From CAG-273 sp051891195 (GTDB lineage Bacteria; Bacillota; Clostridia; TANB77; CAG-508): 21,448 nucleotides of DNA. A model generated the notes under the pieces. The model had not been told where the DNA came from. It saw only the letters and a program-made list of their open reading frames with translations, and searched no databases. The position numbers and the translations under genes are program-made. The stretch covers positions 1 to 21,448 of the forward strand of contig JBJFEZ010000003.1 of the NCBI GenBank assembly GCA_051891195.1. Direction: 5' to 3'. Position 1 is the stretch's first letter. Every line of letters starts with the position of its first letter. Below are positions 1-7,053 of this stretch, piece by piece.

Positions 1-1
1 T

Positions 2-120
2 TATTTAATTGTCAATGTGCTATAAAAGTGATTTTACTTTTCATACTTTTTACTACTTCATTCTACACATAATTTTTTATTTTGTAAATAGTTCTTGCGA
101 ATTTTTGTGTTTATATTTTT
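2..120. repeat. Long direct repeat, copy 1
   Basis: About 115 bp here match 17051-17170 in the same orientation at roughly 95% identity by eye. Differences are a few substitutions and one extra T. The copy covers the last ~10 codons, the stop codon and the 3' flank of the toxin-like gene at 77-664. It contains a weak hairpin at 24-41 (AAAAGT, 6-nt loop, ACTTTT). It may extend beyond the left edge of the window. What it is (a gene-tail module, small dispersed repeat or recombination scar) cannot be decided here. Confidence 0.85.
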
Positions 121-664
121 CAAAAGAATCTGTGTCAGTAATTTCTTTTAATTCCGATAATTGCTTTTTTAATTTTGAAATATATAATTCTCTATCTTTT
201 ATCTGTCTCTCAAACTGTTTATAGTAACCAAATAAATCTAAAGTTGTAATTAATTCTTTATCAATCTTTTTCATTTCTTCTTTAGATATAGTTGTTATAT
301 ATGCTCCTAATCTTGCTTTACTTACACACATCAAATTTGAAACATTAGCATATCCATCTAAAATTGTATTACCATCTTCATCTTTTCTAGTTTCTATTGG
401 AACTATGCACGATATTTTTTTATTAGTATGAGATATAAGTACAACAATTACATTTCCCGAATGAGAATTTCTAGTATTATTTTGAACAATTATACAAGGT
501 CTTTCTTTTTGCATTTCTGAGCCAATTCCAATACCAAAATTGCATTTATAAATTTCGCCTCTTCTTACAACTCTTTTTATAGAATTAGTTGAAATTGTAT
601 CTAAATAAATTTTTGTTTTTATCCAATCTAACAAATCTTGTATTTTTGATAATTCTATCTGCAT
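77..664 (-). CDS. PemK/MazF-family toxin-like protein
   Basis: 195-aa protein with a PemK/MazF core at roughly residues 33-150. The core starts VRRGEIYKCNFG, followed by the family's RPCIIVQNN segment, an IVVLISH strand and a late ISKEEM segment. Family members are usually ribosome-independent mRNA endonucleases paired with an antitoxin; cleavage activity here is inferred only. It is longer than typical MazF (about 110-120 aa) because of a ~30-residue N-terminal helix and a lysine/glutamate-rich C-terminal coiled coil (about 150-190). The ATG at 664 follows AAAGGAG at good spacing. No antitoxin-sized ORF lies upstream within 337 bp, so it looks like an orphan or a regulatory relative. Its last residues (NSQELFTK) and stop lie inside the long direct repeat. 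Confidence 0.8.
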   Translation of the reverse strand: MQIELSKIQDLLDWIKTKIYLDTISTNSIKRVVRRGEIYKCNFGIGIGSEMQKERPCIIVQNNTRNSHSGNVIVVLISHTNKKISCIVPIETRKDEDGNTILDGYANVSNLMCVSKARLGAYITTISKEEMKKIDKELITTLDLFGYYKQFERQIKDRELYISKLKKQLSELKEITDTDSFEKYKHKNSQELFTK

Positions 665-955
665 TGGTATTTCTCCTTTTATTATAATTTTTTGCGGAAT
701 ATTACATTTAAAAATGTATCTTTTTTAATTTTGCTTAAGGAATTAATATTTGAACTTAGACTAAATCTATAGAAATCAATGAATTGAATAATATTTTCTA
801 TTTTAGTAGATTCTCTCTTTTGAATAAAATATTTTAATATATTAAATTTGAATATAAAATTATCTTGAAATATAAATTTAAAATCTTAGCATATTATAAA
901 ACATTTGTTTATGTGCGTCAATAGTAATTTAAAAATATTTTATTTACGTTAAAAT
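665..955. other. AT-rich intergenic region
   Basis: No ORF with a credible ribosome binding site was seen on either strand. In particular there is no antitoxin candidate upstream of the toxin-like gene. A TATAAT sits immediately before that gene's ribosome binding site, but no convincing -35 partner was found. The sequence is mostly A/T with short self-complementary runs. Confidence 0.5.
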
Positions 956-981
956 GGCACACCTTAAATTTAGAGTGTACC
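956..981 (-). terminator. Possible terminator hairpin after the GT2-like gene
   Basis: A 26-bp imperfect palindrome (GGCACACC...GTGTACC) lies 20 bp past the stop of the gene at 1002-1358. Read on the minus strand it forms an 8-bp stem with two G-U pairs and an AT-rich loop. It is followed only by ATTTTAAC, so the U-tract is poor. It could equally be a protein-binding palindrome. Confidence 0.4.
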
Positions 982-1001
982 AAAAGTCCCGTTGTCTTTA
1001 A

Positions 1002-1358
1002 CTATTTTACTTCATCTATATTGTCTATTAAATTTTTGCAATCTTTCCAATTTGTTATTTTTATATTGTCATATGTTTCAGACAGTTTTTCTAAAATAAA
1101 TTTTGTATCATCCGTTGAATCTAAATCTACTATTATAATATCTTTTATATTTTCTTCTTTTCCATATATTGTTTTAAATAAGAAGGAACGTAAAAAGCCT
1201 TCTATTTTTTTCTCTTGATTTTTTGCAGCAACTATAATATATATTCCATCTGCTTTTAAATTTGTGTATGTATATGTATAGATTATTTGTTTTATAATTT
1301 CTATTAACCCATATATAGCTAAGGTCCACAAAATTCCATTTAATATATAATTTAACAT
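1002..1358 (-). CDS. Truncated family 2 glycosyltransferase-like membrane protein
   Basis: 118 aa from the chosen ATG at 1358, which is preceded by AGAAAGGAC at good spacing. An ATG 48 bp further upstream (1406) has no convincing ribosome binding site. Residues ~4-28 form a hydrophobic membrane segment. The rest resembles the first half of a GT2 (GT-A) fold: IYIIVAAKNQEKKIEGFL, then IIIVDLDSTDDTKFILEKL, comparable to the family's VDDGSTDxT strand-loop. The DxD metal site and acceptor-binding half are absent, so it is probably not a working glycosyltransferase. It could be a small standalone GT-A-like protein or a gene remnant. The gene stands alone, between a palindrome and the 1430-1690 inverted-repeat element. 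Confidence 0.55.
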   Translation of the reverse strand: MLNYILNGILWTLAIYGLIEIIKQIIYTYTYTNLKADGIYIIVAAKNQEKKIEGFLRSFLFKTIYGKEENIKDIIIVDLDSTDDTKFILEKLSETYDNIKITNWKDCKNLIDNIDEVK

Positions 1359-1429
1359 ATTTTTTGTCCTTTCTAAAAGACTTTTCTTTTGCTTTATTTT
1401 ATGCATTTTAAAAATTTTAGTTACTTTTC

Positions 1430-1690
1430 TTTAAAAGTTACTAGATAATGGCTTAATTTTGATTAATTTGTTTAAGCTAAGTATGTTGCAAAAGTGAAGA
1501 CCGCGTAAGCGACCAAACGGAGTAGCTTTGCTACGAAGTGCGAATTGGAGCAGTTCTCCTACTAGTATGTGCAGAAAATCGTAGATTTTCTTGCACAATA
1601 AGAAACCTGCGACACCAAGGTCAAACGTTGCAACATACTTAGCTTAAACCATATTTCTATTATTAAAATTATTATCTAGTAACCTTTAAA
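1430..1690. mobile_element. Inverted-repeat element 1 with structured GC-richer core
   Basis: Outer arms of 20 bp (1430-1449 and 1671-1690) are inverted repeats with one mismatch. Inner arms of 22 bp (1470-1491 and 1628-1649) are perfect inverted repeats, and the DNA between them is also partly complementary. The core has several hairpins: CGC-gtaa-GCG at 1502-1511, GTAGC-ttt-GCTAC at 1522-1534, GGAG-cagtt-CTCC at 1547-1559, and a 13-bp stem with one bulge at 1568-1597. GACC (1499-1502) and GGTC (1619-1622) could close them. No ORF is present. The layout fits a MITE-like element or a structured RNA gene; no known RNA family was recognised. Confidence 0.6.
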
Positions 1691-1712
1691 AATTGTAAAT
1701 TATTATGTTGCT

Positions 1713-1741
1713 TTGACATTGTAGTTAAAATGTTATATACT
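1713..1741 (+). promoter_or_regulatory. Sigma-A type promoter of the pseudouridine synthase
   Basis: TTGACA (1713-1718), a 17-bp spacer and TATACT (1736-1741). Transcription should start about 7 nt past the -10, at about 1748-1749, which is the A of the ATG start codon. It lies just outside inverted-repeat element 1. Confidence 0.8.
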
Positions 1742-1748
1742 TAAATCT

Positions 1749-2615
1749 ATGAAAGAGATTATTGTTGATAAAAAATATAATGAAAAAAAATTAAATAGTT
1801 TTTTGTTAAAAACTTTTGATGGACTTAGTGTGAATACTTTATATAAGACTTTACGCAAAAAAGATATTAGAGTTAATGATGTTAAGGTTTCAGATAATAT
1901 AACTGTATATACTGGCGACAACATAAAAATATATATTTCTGATGAGCAATTATTTTCTCAAAAAAAGTTTAAGATTGATATTGTTTATGAAGATGAAAAT
2001 ATTGTTGTTGTAAATAAGCCTGTAGAAATTGAAGTTGTTGGAGAAAACAGTTTGACTTCTGAAATGGTAAATTATTATAAGAGTGAAAATGTATTTATTA
2101 AGCCTTGTCATCGTTTAGATAGGAATACTACAGGTTTAGTTTTATTTGCCAAAAACGAAATTGCTTTAAATATTTTATTAGATAAGTTTAAAAATCGTGA
2201 AATAGAAAAGCATTATCGTGCATTAGTCTATGGTATTCCTAGTAGGGAGCAAAGTACTTTAACTGCTTACTTATTTAAAGATGCCAAAAAATCTTTTGTA
2301 TATATTAGTGACATTCCTAAAAAAGGTTATGAAAAAATTATTACTTCATACAAAGTTATAAGTTCAAATAAAAAAGATAATACTAGTATTTTGGATATTA
2401 ATTTGCATACTGGAAAAACTCATCAAATTAGAGCTCATTTAGCTCATATTGGTTTTCCAATTATTGGAGATGGAAAATATGGTAATGGAGAAATTAATAA
2501 AAGGTTTAAGTATAAATATCAACAACTTTGCAGTTATTCTCTTGAATTTTGCTTTACTACAGATAGTGGTATACTAAATTATTTAAATGAAAAAAAAATA
2601 TCAAAAAAGAAGTAA
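1749..2615 (+). CDS. RluA-family pseudouridine synthase
   Basis: 288-aa enzyme expected to isomerise uridine to pseudouridine in rRNA or tRNA; the target site cannot be told from sequence. An S4-like RNA-binding region occupies residues ~12-65. The catalytic domain begins near YEDENIVVVNKP (80-91). The RluA signature HRLDRNTTGL follows, with catalytic Asp124. The conserved LHTGKTHQIRAHLAHIGFPI motif sits near 215-235 and GDGKYG follows. Length is normal for the family. The ATG at 1749 is the only reasonable start: a stop codon lies in frame at 1722-1724 and no other ATG intervenes. There is no Shine-Dalgarno sequence, and the promoter places the transcript start at or next to the ATG. It is a single-gene unit ending in a strong terminator that overlaps the stop codon. 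Confidence 0.92.
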   Translation: MKEIIVDKKYNEKKLNSFLLKTFDGLSVNTLYKTLRKKDIRVNDVKVSDNITVYTGDNIKIYISDEQLFSQKKFKIDIVYEDENIVVVNKPVEIEVVGENSLTSEMVNYYKSENVFIKPCHRLDRNTTGLVLFAKNEIALNILLDKFKNREIEKHYRALVYGIPSREQSTLTAYLFKDAKKSFVYISDIPKKGYEKIITSYKVISSNKKDNTSILDINLHTGKTHQIRAHLAHIGFPIIGDGKYGNGEINKRFKYKYQQLCSYSLEFCFTTDSGILNYLNEKKISKKK

Positions 2616-2645
2616 TGAAATCTTTTGGTTTTATTACTTCTTTTT
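2604..2645. terminator. Bidirectional intrinsic terminator between the rlu-like gene and ftsH
   Basis: A ~19-bp stem (2604-2622 with 2627-2645, including two G-U pairs) closes on a TTTT tetraloop. Runs of A on the left and T on the right give a U-tract in both directions. It overlaps the pseudouridine synthase stop codon and lies 50 bp beyond the ftsH stop, so it can end both convergent units. Confidence 0.85.
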
Positions 2646-2694
2646 AAGCAATTTCTTTGCAGAGTGTGAGAGCTCTGTTAGAAACATTATAATT

Positions 2695-4500
2695 TTATTG
2701 ACTAATAATTTCTTCAAATTCTTCTGTTGAAATAACTTCTTTTTCTATTAGAGTTTGAGCTACTTTGTTTAATTTATCCATATTATTGGCTAATATAGTT
2801 TGTGCTTTTACATATGCTGTGTCTAATATAACTTTTACTTCAGCTCCTATAGCATCTCCAAATTTTTCTCCTAATATTTGTAGCTCATATGGGTCTTTCT
2901 CTGTATTAATAGATATTGGACCTAAGTTGTCACTCATTCCATATTTTGTAATCATATCTTTTGCAACTTGTGTTGCTACTTCAATATCATTACTTGCTCC
3001 TGTTGATATATCATTTAGCACTAATTTTTCTGCTGCTCTACCACCAAGTAATGCTACTATTTTTTCTTCCATTTCTGTTTTAGAAATATAATATTTATCT
3101 TCATTTGTTTTATACATTGTATATCCACCAGCTACCCCACGTGGTATAATAGATATTTCTTTTATATCTTTTTGTGATTCTAGCTGACTACTAACAATAG
3201 CGTGTCCTGCTTCGTGATAAGCAGTTAATTTTTTATCTTTTTCTGATATTACTCTGCTTTGTTTTTCTAAACCAACTGTTACTTTTTTAACAGCATCCTC
3301 TATATCACTATGTGTTATTGCTTGATGATTTTTAATTGTAGCTATAATTGCTGCCTCATTTAATATATTTGCAAGTTCCGCTCCTGTAAATCCTGCTGTG
3401 TCTCCTGCAATATCTTTTAAACTAACATCATCTGCAAATTTTTTATCTTTGGCGTGAATTTTTAATATTTCTTCTCTTCCGTGCATATCTGGTAAAGCTA
3501 TTGTAATTCTTCTGTCAAATCTTCCTGGTCTTAACAATGCTTTGTCTAACATTTCTGGTCTATTTGTTGCTGCAAGTACTATTATTGTTTCTTCTGTATC
3601 AAACCCGTCCATTTCAACTAATAGCTGATTTAGTGTTTGATTATTTTCTGTTTCTGCACCACTTCCACTTGCTCTTCTTGAACCTATGGCATCTATTTCA
3701 TCAATAAATACAATACAAGGTGCAATTTTTTTGGCTTTTTCAAATAATTTTCTAACACGTGATGCTCCAAGACCTGCAAACATTTCAATAAATTCAGAAC
3801 CACTCATAGAAATAAATGGAACTTTTGCTTCTCCTGCGATTGCTTTTGCTATTAGAGTCTTACCTGTTCCTGGTTGTCCACAAAGCAATACTCCTCTTGG
3901 AATTTTTGCTCCCATTTCATAGAATTTTTTAGGTTCTTTTAAAAAATCTACTATTTCTATCATTTCATTTTTTTCTTCGTCTAATCCAGCAACATCATCA
4001 AATTTTACTTTAGATTTTGTTGTTTCTGCATCATATACTTTTCCTTTGTCTCCCAATCCTTGCATTTTAAATACTAATATAAATAATACTACTAGCAATA
4101 TGGTAGGTAGTAATGAAAAGCCATATTGTAGAATTGAAAAGAATACATTTTGTGGTTTTTGATTTAGTTCTATATCACTTCCTTCAAGCTTTTTGTTTTG
4201 AATTAATTCTATAAAAGCTTGATTGCTTGGAACTAAAACAGTTTTTTCTTCTTCTACTCCTTTCATTTTTACTTTAGCAGAAGTACTTCCTGTTGTCATT
4301 TCTATTTTTTCTACATTTCCTTCATCTATTTGCTTTATTAGTTCAGTATATGCCATATTGTTTTCTTCTTTTTTGTTGTTTGATTTTATTAGCCAAATAG
4401 TAAGTGCTATTATAGCTAAAATTAATAATATACTAATAATTATATATGCAATTTTAAATGAGTTTTTGTTTTCTTCGTTTTGCTTTTTTTCGTCATTCAT
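2695..4500 (-). CDS. ftsH: ATP-dependent zinc metalloprotease FtsH
   Basis: 601-aa membrane-anchored AAA+ protease that degrades misassembled membrane proteins and regulatory proteins. Transmembrane helices are at ~15-38 and ~119-145, with the FtsH extracellular domain between them. The AAA module has Walker A GQPGTGKT (208-215), Walker B IVFIDEID (263-270) and the second region of homology ending in RPGRFDR (324-330). The peptidase has HEAGH (429-433), with the third zinc ligand expected at Asp505 in GASND. Two family positions differ: Walker A is usually GPPGTGKT (Gln here), and the pore loop, usually MFVGVGA, reads MFAGLGA. It starts 27 bp after the DUF1189-like gene and is the last gene of the pbp-cysS-DUF1189-ftsH operon. 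Confidence 0.97.
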   Translation of the reverse strand: MNDEKKQNEENKNSFKIAYIIISILLILAIIALTIWLIKSNNKKEENNMAYTELIKQIDEGNVEKIEMTTGSTSAKVKMKGVEEEKTVLVPSNQAFIELIQNKKLEGSDIELNQKPQNVFFSILQYGFSLLPTILLVVLFILVFKMQGLGDKGKVYDAETTKSKVKFDDVAGLDEEKNEMIEIVDFLKEPKKFYEMGAKIPRGVLLCGQPGTGKTLIAKAIAGEAKVPFISMSGSEFIEMFAGLGASRVRKLFEKAKKIAPCIVFIDEIDAIGSRRASGSGAETENNQTLNQLLVEMDGFDTEETIIVLAATNRPEMLDKALLRPGRFDRRITIALPDMHGREEILKIHAKDKKFADDVSLKDIAGDTAGFTGAELANILNEAAIIATIKNHQAITHSDIEDAVKKVTVGLEKQSRVISEKDKKLTAYHEAGHAIVSSQLESQKDIKEISIIPRGVAGGYTMYKTNEDKYYISKTEMEEKIVALLGGRAAEKLVLNDISTGASNDIEVATQVAKDMITKYGMSDNLGPISINTEKDPYELQILGEKFGDAIGAEVKVILDTAYVKAQTILANNMDKLNKVAQTLIEKEVISTEEFEEIISQ

Positions 4501-4527
4501 ATTTTTATTGTCTCCTTTGCTTTATTT

Positions 4528-5607
4528 CTAAGAATTTTCAGGTTTAATATTAGCTTGTGGCTCTGGATTTTGTTCTCCTTTAGGAGAGTTCTTTTTTTCT
4601 CCGGATTTTTTCTTTTTTTCTTCCTGTCTTTGTTTTTCGTCTTTTTTACGAACTCTCTCTTTTTCTTCTTCTTCCTTTTTTTGCCTTTCCTTTTCTTCCA
4701 TTTCTTGTCTTACTTTTTCTTGCTCTTGTATAATTTTAGAAAGTTCTATTTGTTTTTTTATCAAGTCAGATTTAATCATTAAAATAGCTGTAATAATGTA
4801 AATACAAGTAATAGCCATATACATAATAGAAAAATATTTAATAGTATATCCTGTTAAAGTATTTATAATTATATAAATTAAGTTTAATATTATAGGTAAT
4901 GTTAAGCTATATACAGCTATATTATATATGCTTCTATATCTCATTCTTAAGTTTGAAATTATTCCAGTTATATATCCTATCATAGAGTATAATATTGCAT
5001 CTAATAGTACTGTTGATAAGTAAATAATAAATAGATATATATACATTATACAGAAAAATGTTGTATATATAATATAGATATTACTTCCAGATAAAATATT
5101 AATTATATCTTGCTTGTCTATTTTTACCAAGTTAAGTTGATTTGCTATATCTGTTAGAGAAATAGTAGTTAACATTGCTGACATATTTGTTTTTATTATA
5201 ACCTTATCTTGCAATATTATTATTCCATTGTAATACTCTTTTATGTTTTCTTCATATTTAGATATTTGTTCGTTAGATATATTTTCGGAAGTATCTATTA
5301 TTACTTGTCCATCAAATAATTGGTTAATTTGCATTTCTTGGTTTTCTTTTTCTATAATTGTTAATTTTCCATCTTTAAAATTAAGTGTCTCAATATTATT
5401 ATTGATATATTGTTTTGCTATGTCTACAGTATTGCTAAATTTGTATGTTATTATTAGGGTTAAGAAGAATGTAAAAATTAGCATCATAATTACTATATAA
5501 AATATTGTACTTTTTGTTTTTTGTACAGCTAGTTTTTGGTAATCTTCTAGTCCAAATATACTTATTTTTAATTTTTTCCAAAATGAAATTTTTACTTCTT
5601 CTTCCAC
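4528..5607 (-). CDS. DUF1189-like membrane protein with charged C-terminal tail
   Basis: 359-aa protein resembling the DUF1189 family by its start, FWKKLKISIFGLEDYQKLA, just before the first membrane helix. Predicted helices are at ~34-54, two within ~177-215, ~228-250 and ~257-278. A ~120-residue segment between the first and second helices probably lies outside the cell. From ~280 a highly charged Lys/Glu/Arg/Gln coiled coil follows, then a Pro/Asn/Lys-rich end. The function of the family is unknown. The start is GTG at 5607, preceded by GAAGGG. It sits 25 bp after cysS and 27 bp before ftsH, so it is co-transcribed with them. Its place next to FtsH suggests, without proving, a link to the cell envelope. 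Confidence 0.75.
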   Translation of the reverse strand: MEEEVKISFWKKLKISIFGLEDYQKLAVQKTKSTIFYIVIMMLIFTFFLTLIITYKFSNTVDIAKQYINNNIETLNFKDGKLTIIEKENQEMQINQLFDGQVIIDTSENISNEQISKYEENIKEYYNGIIILQDKVIIKTNMSAMLTTISLTDIANQLNLVKIDKQDIINILSGSNIYIIYTTFFCIMYIYLFIIYLSTVLLDAILYSMIGYITGIISNLRMRYRSIYNIAVYSLTLPIILNLIYIIINTLTGYTIKYFSIMYMAITCIYIITAILMIKSDLIKKQIELSKIIQEQEKVRQEMEEKERQKKEEEEKERVRKKDEKQRQEEKKKKSGEKKNSPKGEQNPEPQANIKPENS

Positions 5608-5632
5608 TATTTTTCAAATCCCTTCATTAATA

Positions 5633-7033
5633 TTATGCTTTTTCTATAGTCATACCATCTTTTCCATCTTTTACAACATAACCTTTTTCTTTTAAAGTGT
5701 CTCTAATTTCATCAGATAAAGCCCAGTTTTTATTTTCTCTTGCTTCTTTTCTTTTTTCTACTAATTTCATTATTTCTTCTGGTAATTCTACCTTTTTGTT
5801 TTCATCTAAATATTTTTGGCTATTTTCTAAGTCTAATCCTAATACCTTATCAAATTTTAGTAAAAGATTGGCAAGTTGTTTTGATTTACGGTTATTTCTT
5901 ACAATTTCCCATACAATTCCCATAGCAGCTGGCATATTTAGGTCATCATTTATTGTTTCCAAAAATTTATTTTCATATTCCTTTATTTCTTGTTCTTCTA
6001 TGATTTCTGTTCCTTCTAAATGTTTTACAAATCCTTCTCTTAATCTTATTAATGCTTTTTGAGTAGCTAAAGCGGTTTCAAATGTAAAGTTTAATTTTGT
6101 ACGATAATGTGCTGTAAAACAGAACAATTTATACGCTAATGGGTCAATTCCTTTTTCTTGTAGTTGATCTAAAGTATATGTATTTCCTAAAGATTTTGAC
6201 ATTTTTCCACCATCTACTTGTAAAAACTCAACATGCATCCAAAATTTAGCAGGAATTTTTCCTGTTAGCCCTTTACTTTGTGCTATTTCATTTTCGTGAT
6301 GTGTTGGAATATGGTCAATTCCTCCAGTGTGAATATCAAATTGCTCTCCTAAATATTTTTTTCCCATAGCAGAACATTCAATATGCCAGCCTGGATATGA
6401 TAGTCCCCAAGGGCTTTCCCATTTCATTATATGATTTTCTGGTGCTTTAATCCATAATGCAAAATCATATGGACTTCTTTTTTCTTCGTCTACATCAACT
6501 CTTGCTCCTGCAATTTGTTCATCTAACTTTCTGTTTGATAACACAGGATATTTATCTAATTTTGAGATATCAAAATAAATTCCTTTGCTTGTTTCATATG
6601 CATAACCATTTTTTACTAGTCCTTGAACAAATTCAAGCATTTCTGGTATGTGTTCGGTTGCTTTTGCTATTATTTCAGGTCTTTCTATATTAAGTCTTTC
6701 CATATCTTTAAAAAATATATCTGTATAATATTTTGCAATTTCATATGGATTTTTATTTTCTTTTATTGCTGCCTTTTCCATTTTGTCTTCGCCTTCATCA
6801 GCGTCAGATTCTAGGTGTCCAACATCTGTAATGTTCATAACGTGTTTTAAATTGTATCCATTATATTCTAAAACTCTTCTTAAAGTATCCATAAAAATGT
6901 ATGCTCTGAAGTTTCCTATATGTGCATAGCTATATACAGTTGGACCACAAGAATACATACGTACAGTATTTTCTTCTAATGGTTTAAAATCTTCTTTTGT
7001 TTTTGTTAGAGTATTATATAATTGAATTGGCAT
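5633..7033 (-). CDS. cysS: Cysteinyl-tRNA synthetase
   Basis: 466-aa class I aminoacyl-tRNA synthetase charging tRNA-Cys. Seen are the HIGH-type motif HIGN (38-41), KMSKS (277-281) and the expected zinc ligands Cys29 (YSCGPT), Cys220 (WHIECS), His245 and Glu249 (HHENE). The segment before the last pair reads GGIDHIPTHHENE, whereas many bacterial enzymes have an SDL-type sequence ending in PHHENE. Anticodon-binding helices fill the C-terminal third. The ATG at 7033 is chosen because AAGGAGG lies 6-7 nt upstream; a GTG two codons earlier (7039) touches that site. It lies 20 bp after the penicillin-binding protein gene and 25 bp before the DUF1189-like gene. Confidence 0.97.
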   Translation of the reverse strand: MPIQLYNTLTKTKEDFKPLEENTVRMYSCGPTVYSYAHIGNFRAYIFMDTLRRVLEYNGYNLKHVMNITDVGHLESDADEGEDKMEKAAIKENKNPYEIAKYYTDIFFKDMERLNIERPEIIAKATEHIPEMLEFVQGLVKNGYAYETSKGIYFDISKLDKYPVLSNRKLDEQIAGARVDVDEEKRSPYDFALWIKAPENHIMKWESPWGLSYPGWHIECSAMGKKYLGEQFDIHTGGIDHIPTHHENEIAQSKGLTGKIPAKFWMHVEFLQVDGGKMSKSLGNTYTLDQLQEKGIDPLAYKLFCFTAHYRTKLNFTFETALATQKALIRLREGFVKHLEGTEIIEEQEIKEYENKFLETINDDLNMPAAMGIVWEIVRNNRKSKQLANLLLKFDKVLGLDLENSQKYLDENKKVELPEEIMKLVEKRKEARENKNWALSDEIRDTLKEKGYVVKDGKDGMTIEKA

Positions 7034-7053
7034 AAGCACCCTCCTTAAATTTA

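Noticed and set aside
24..41. Hairpin in the long direct repeat as a terminator of the toxin-like gene
   Set aside because: Only a 6-bp A/T-rich stem, and no U-tract on the minus strand.
1430..1690. Integron attC site or CRISPR interpretation of element 1
   Set aside because: There are no regularly spaced direct repeats and no clear attC core pair in the right layout. The arms are long inverted repeats.
4480..4782. 100-codon Phe/Leu-rich plus-strand ORF
   Set aside because: It is the antisense of the Lys/Glu-rich coiled-coil tail of the DUF1189-like protein.
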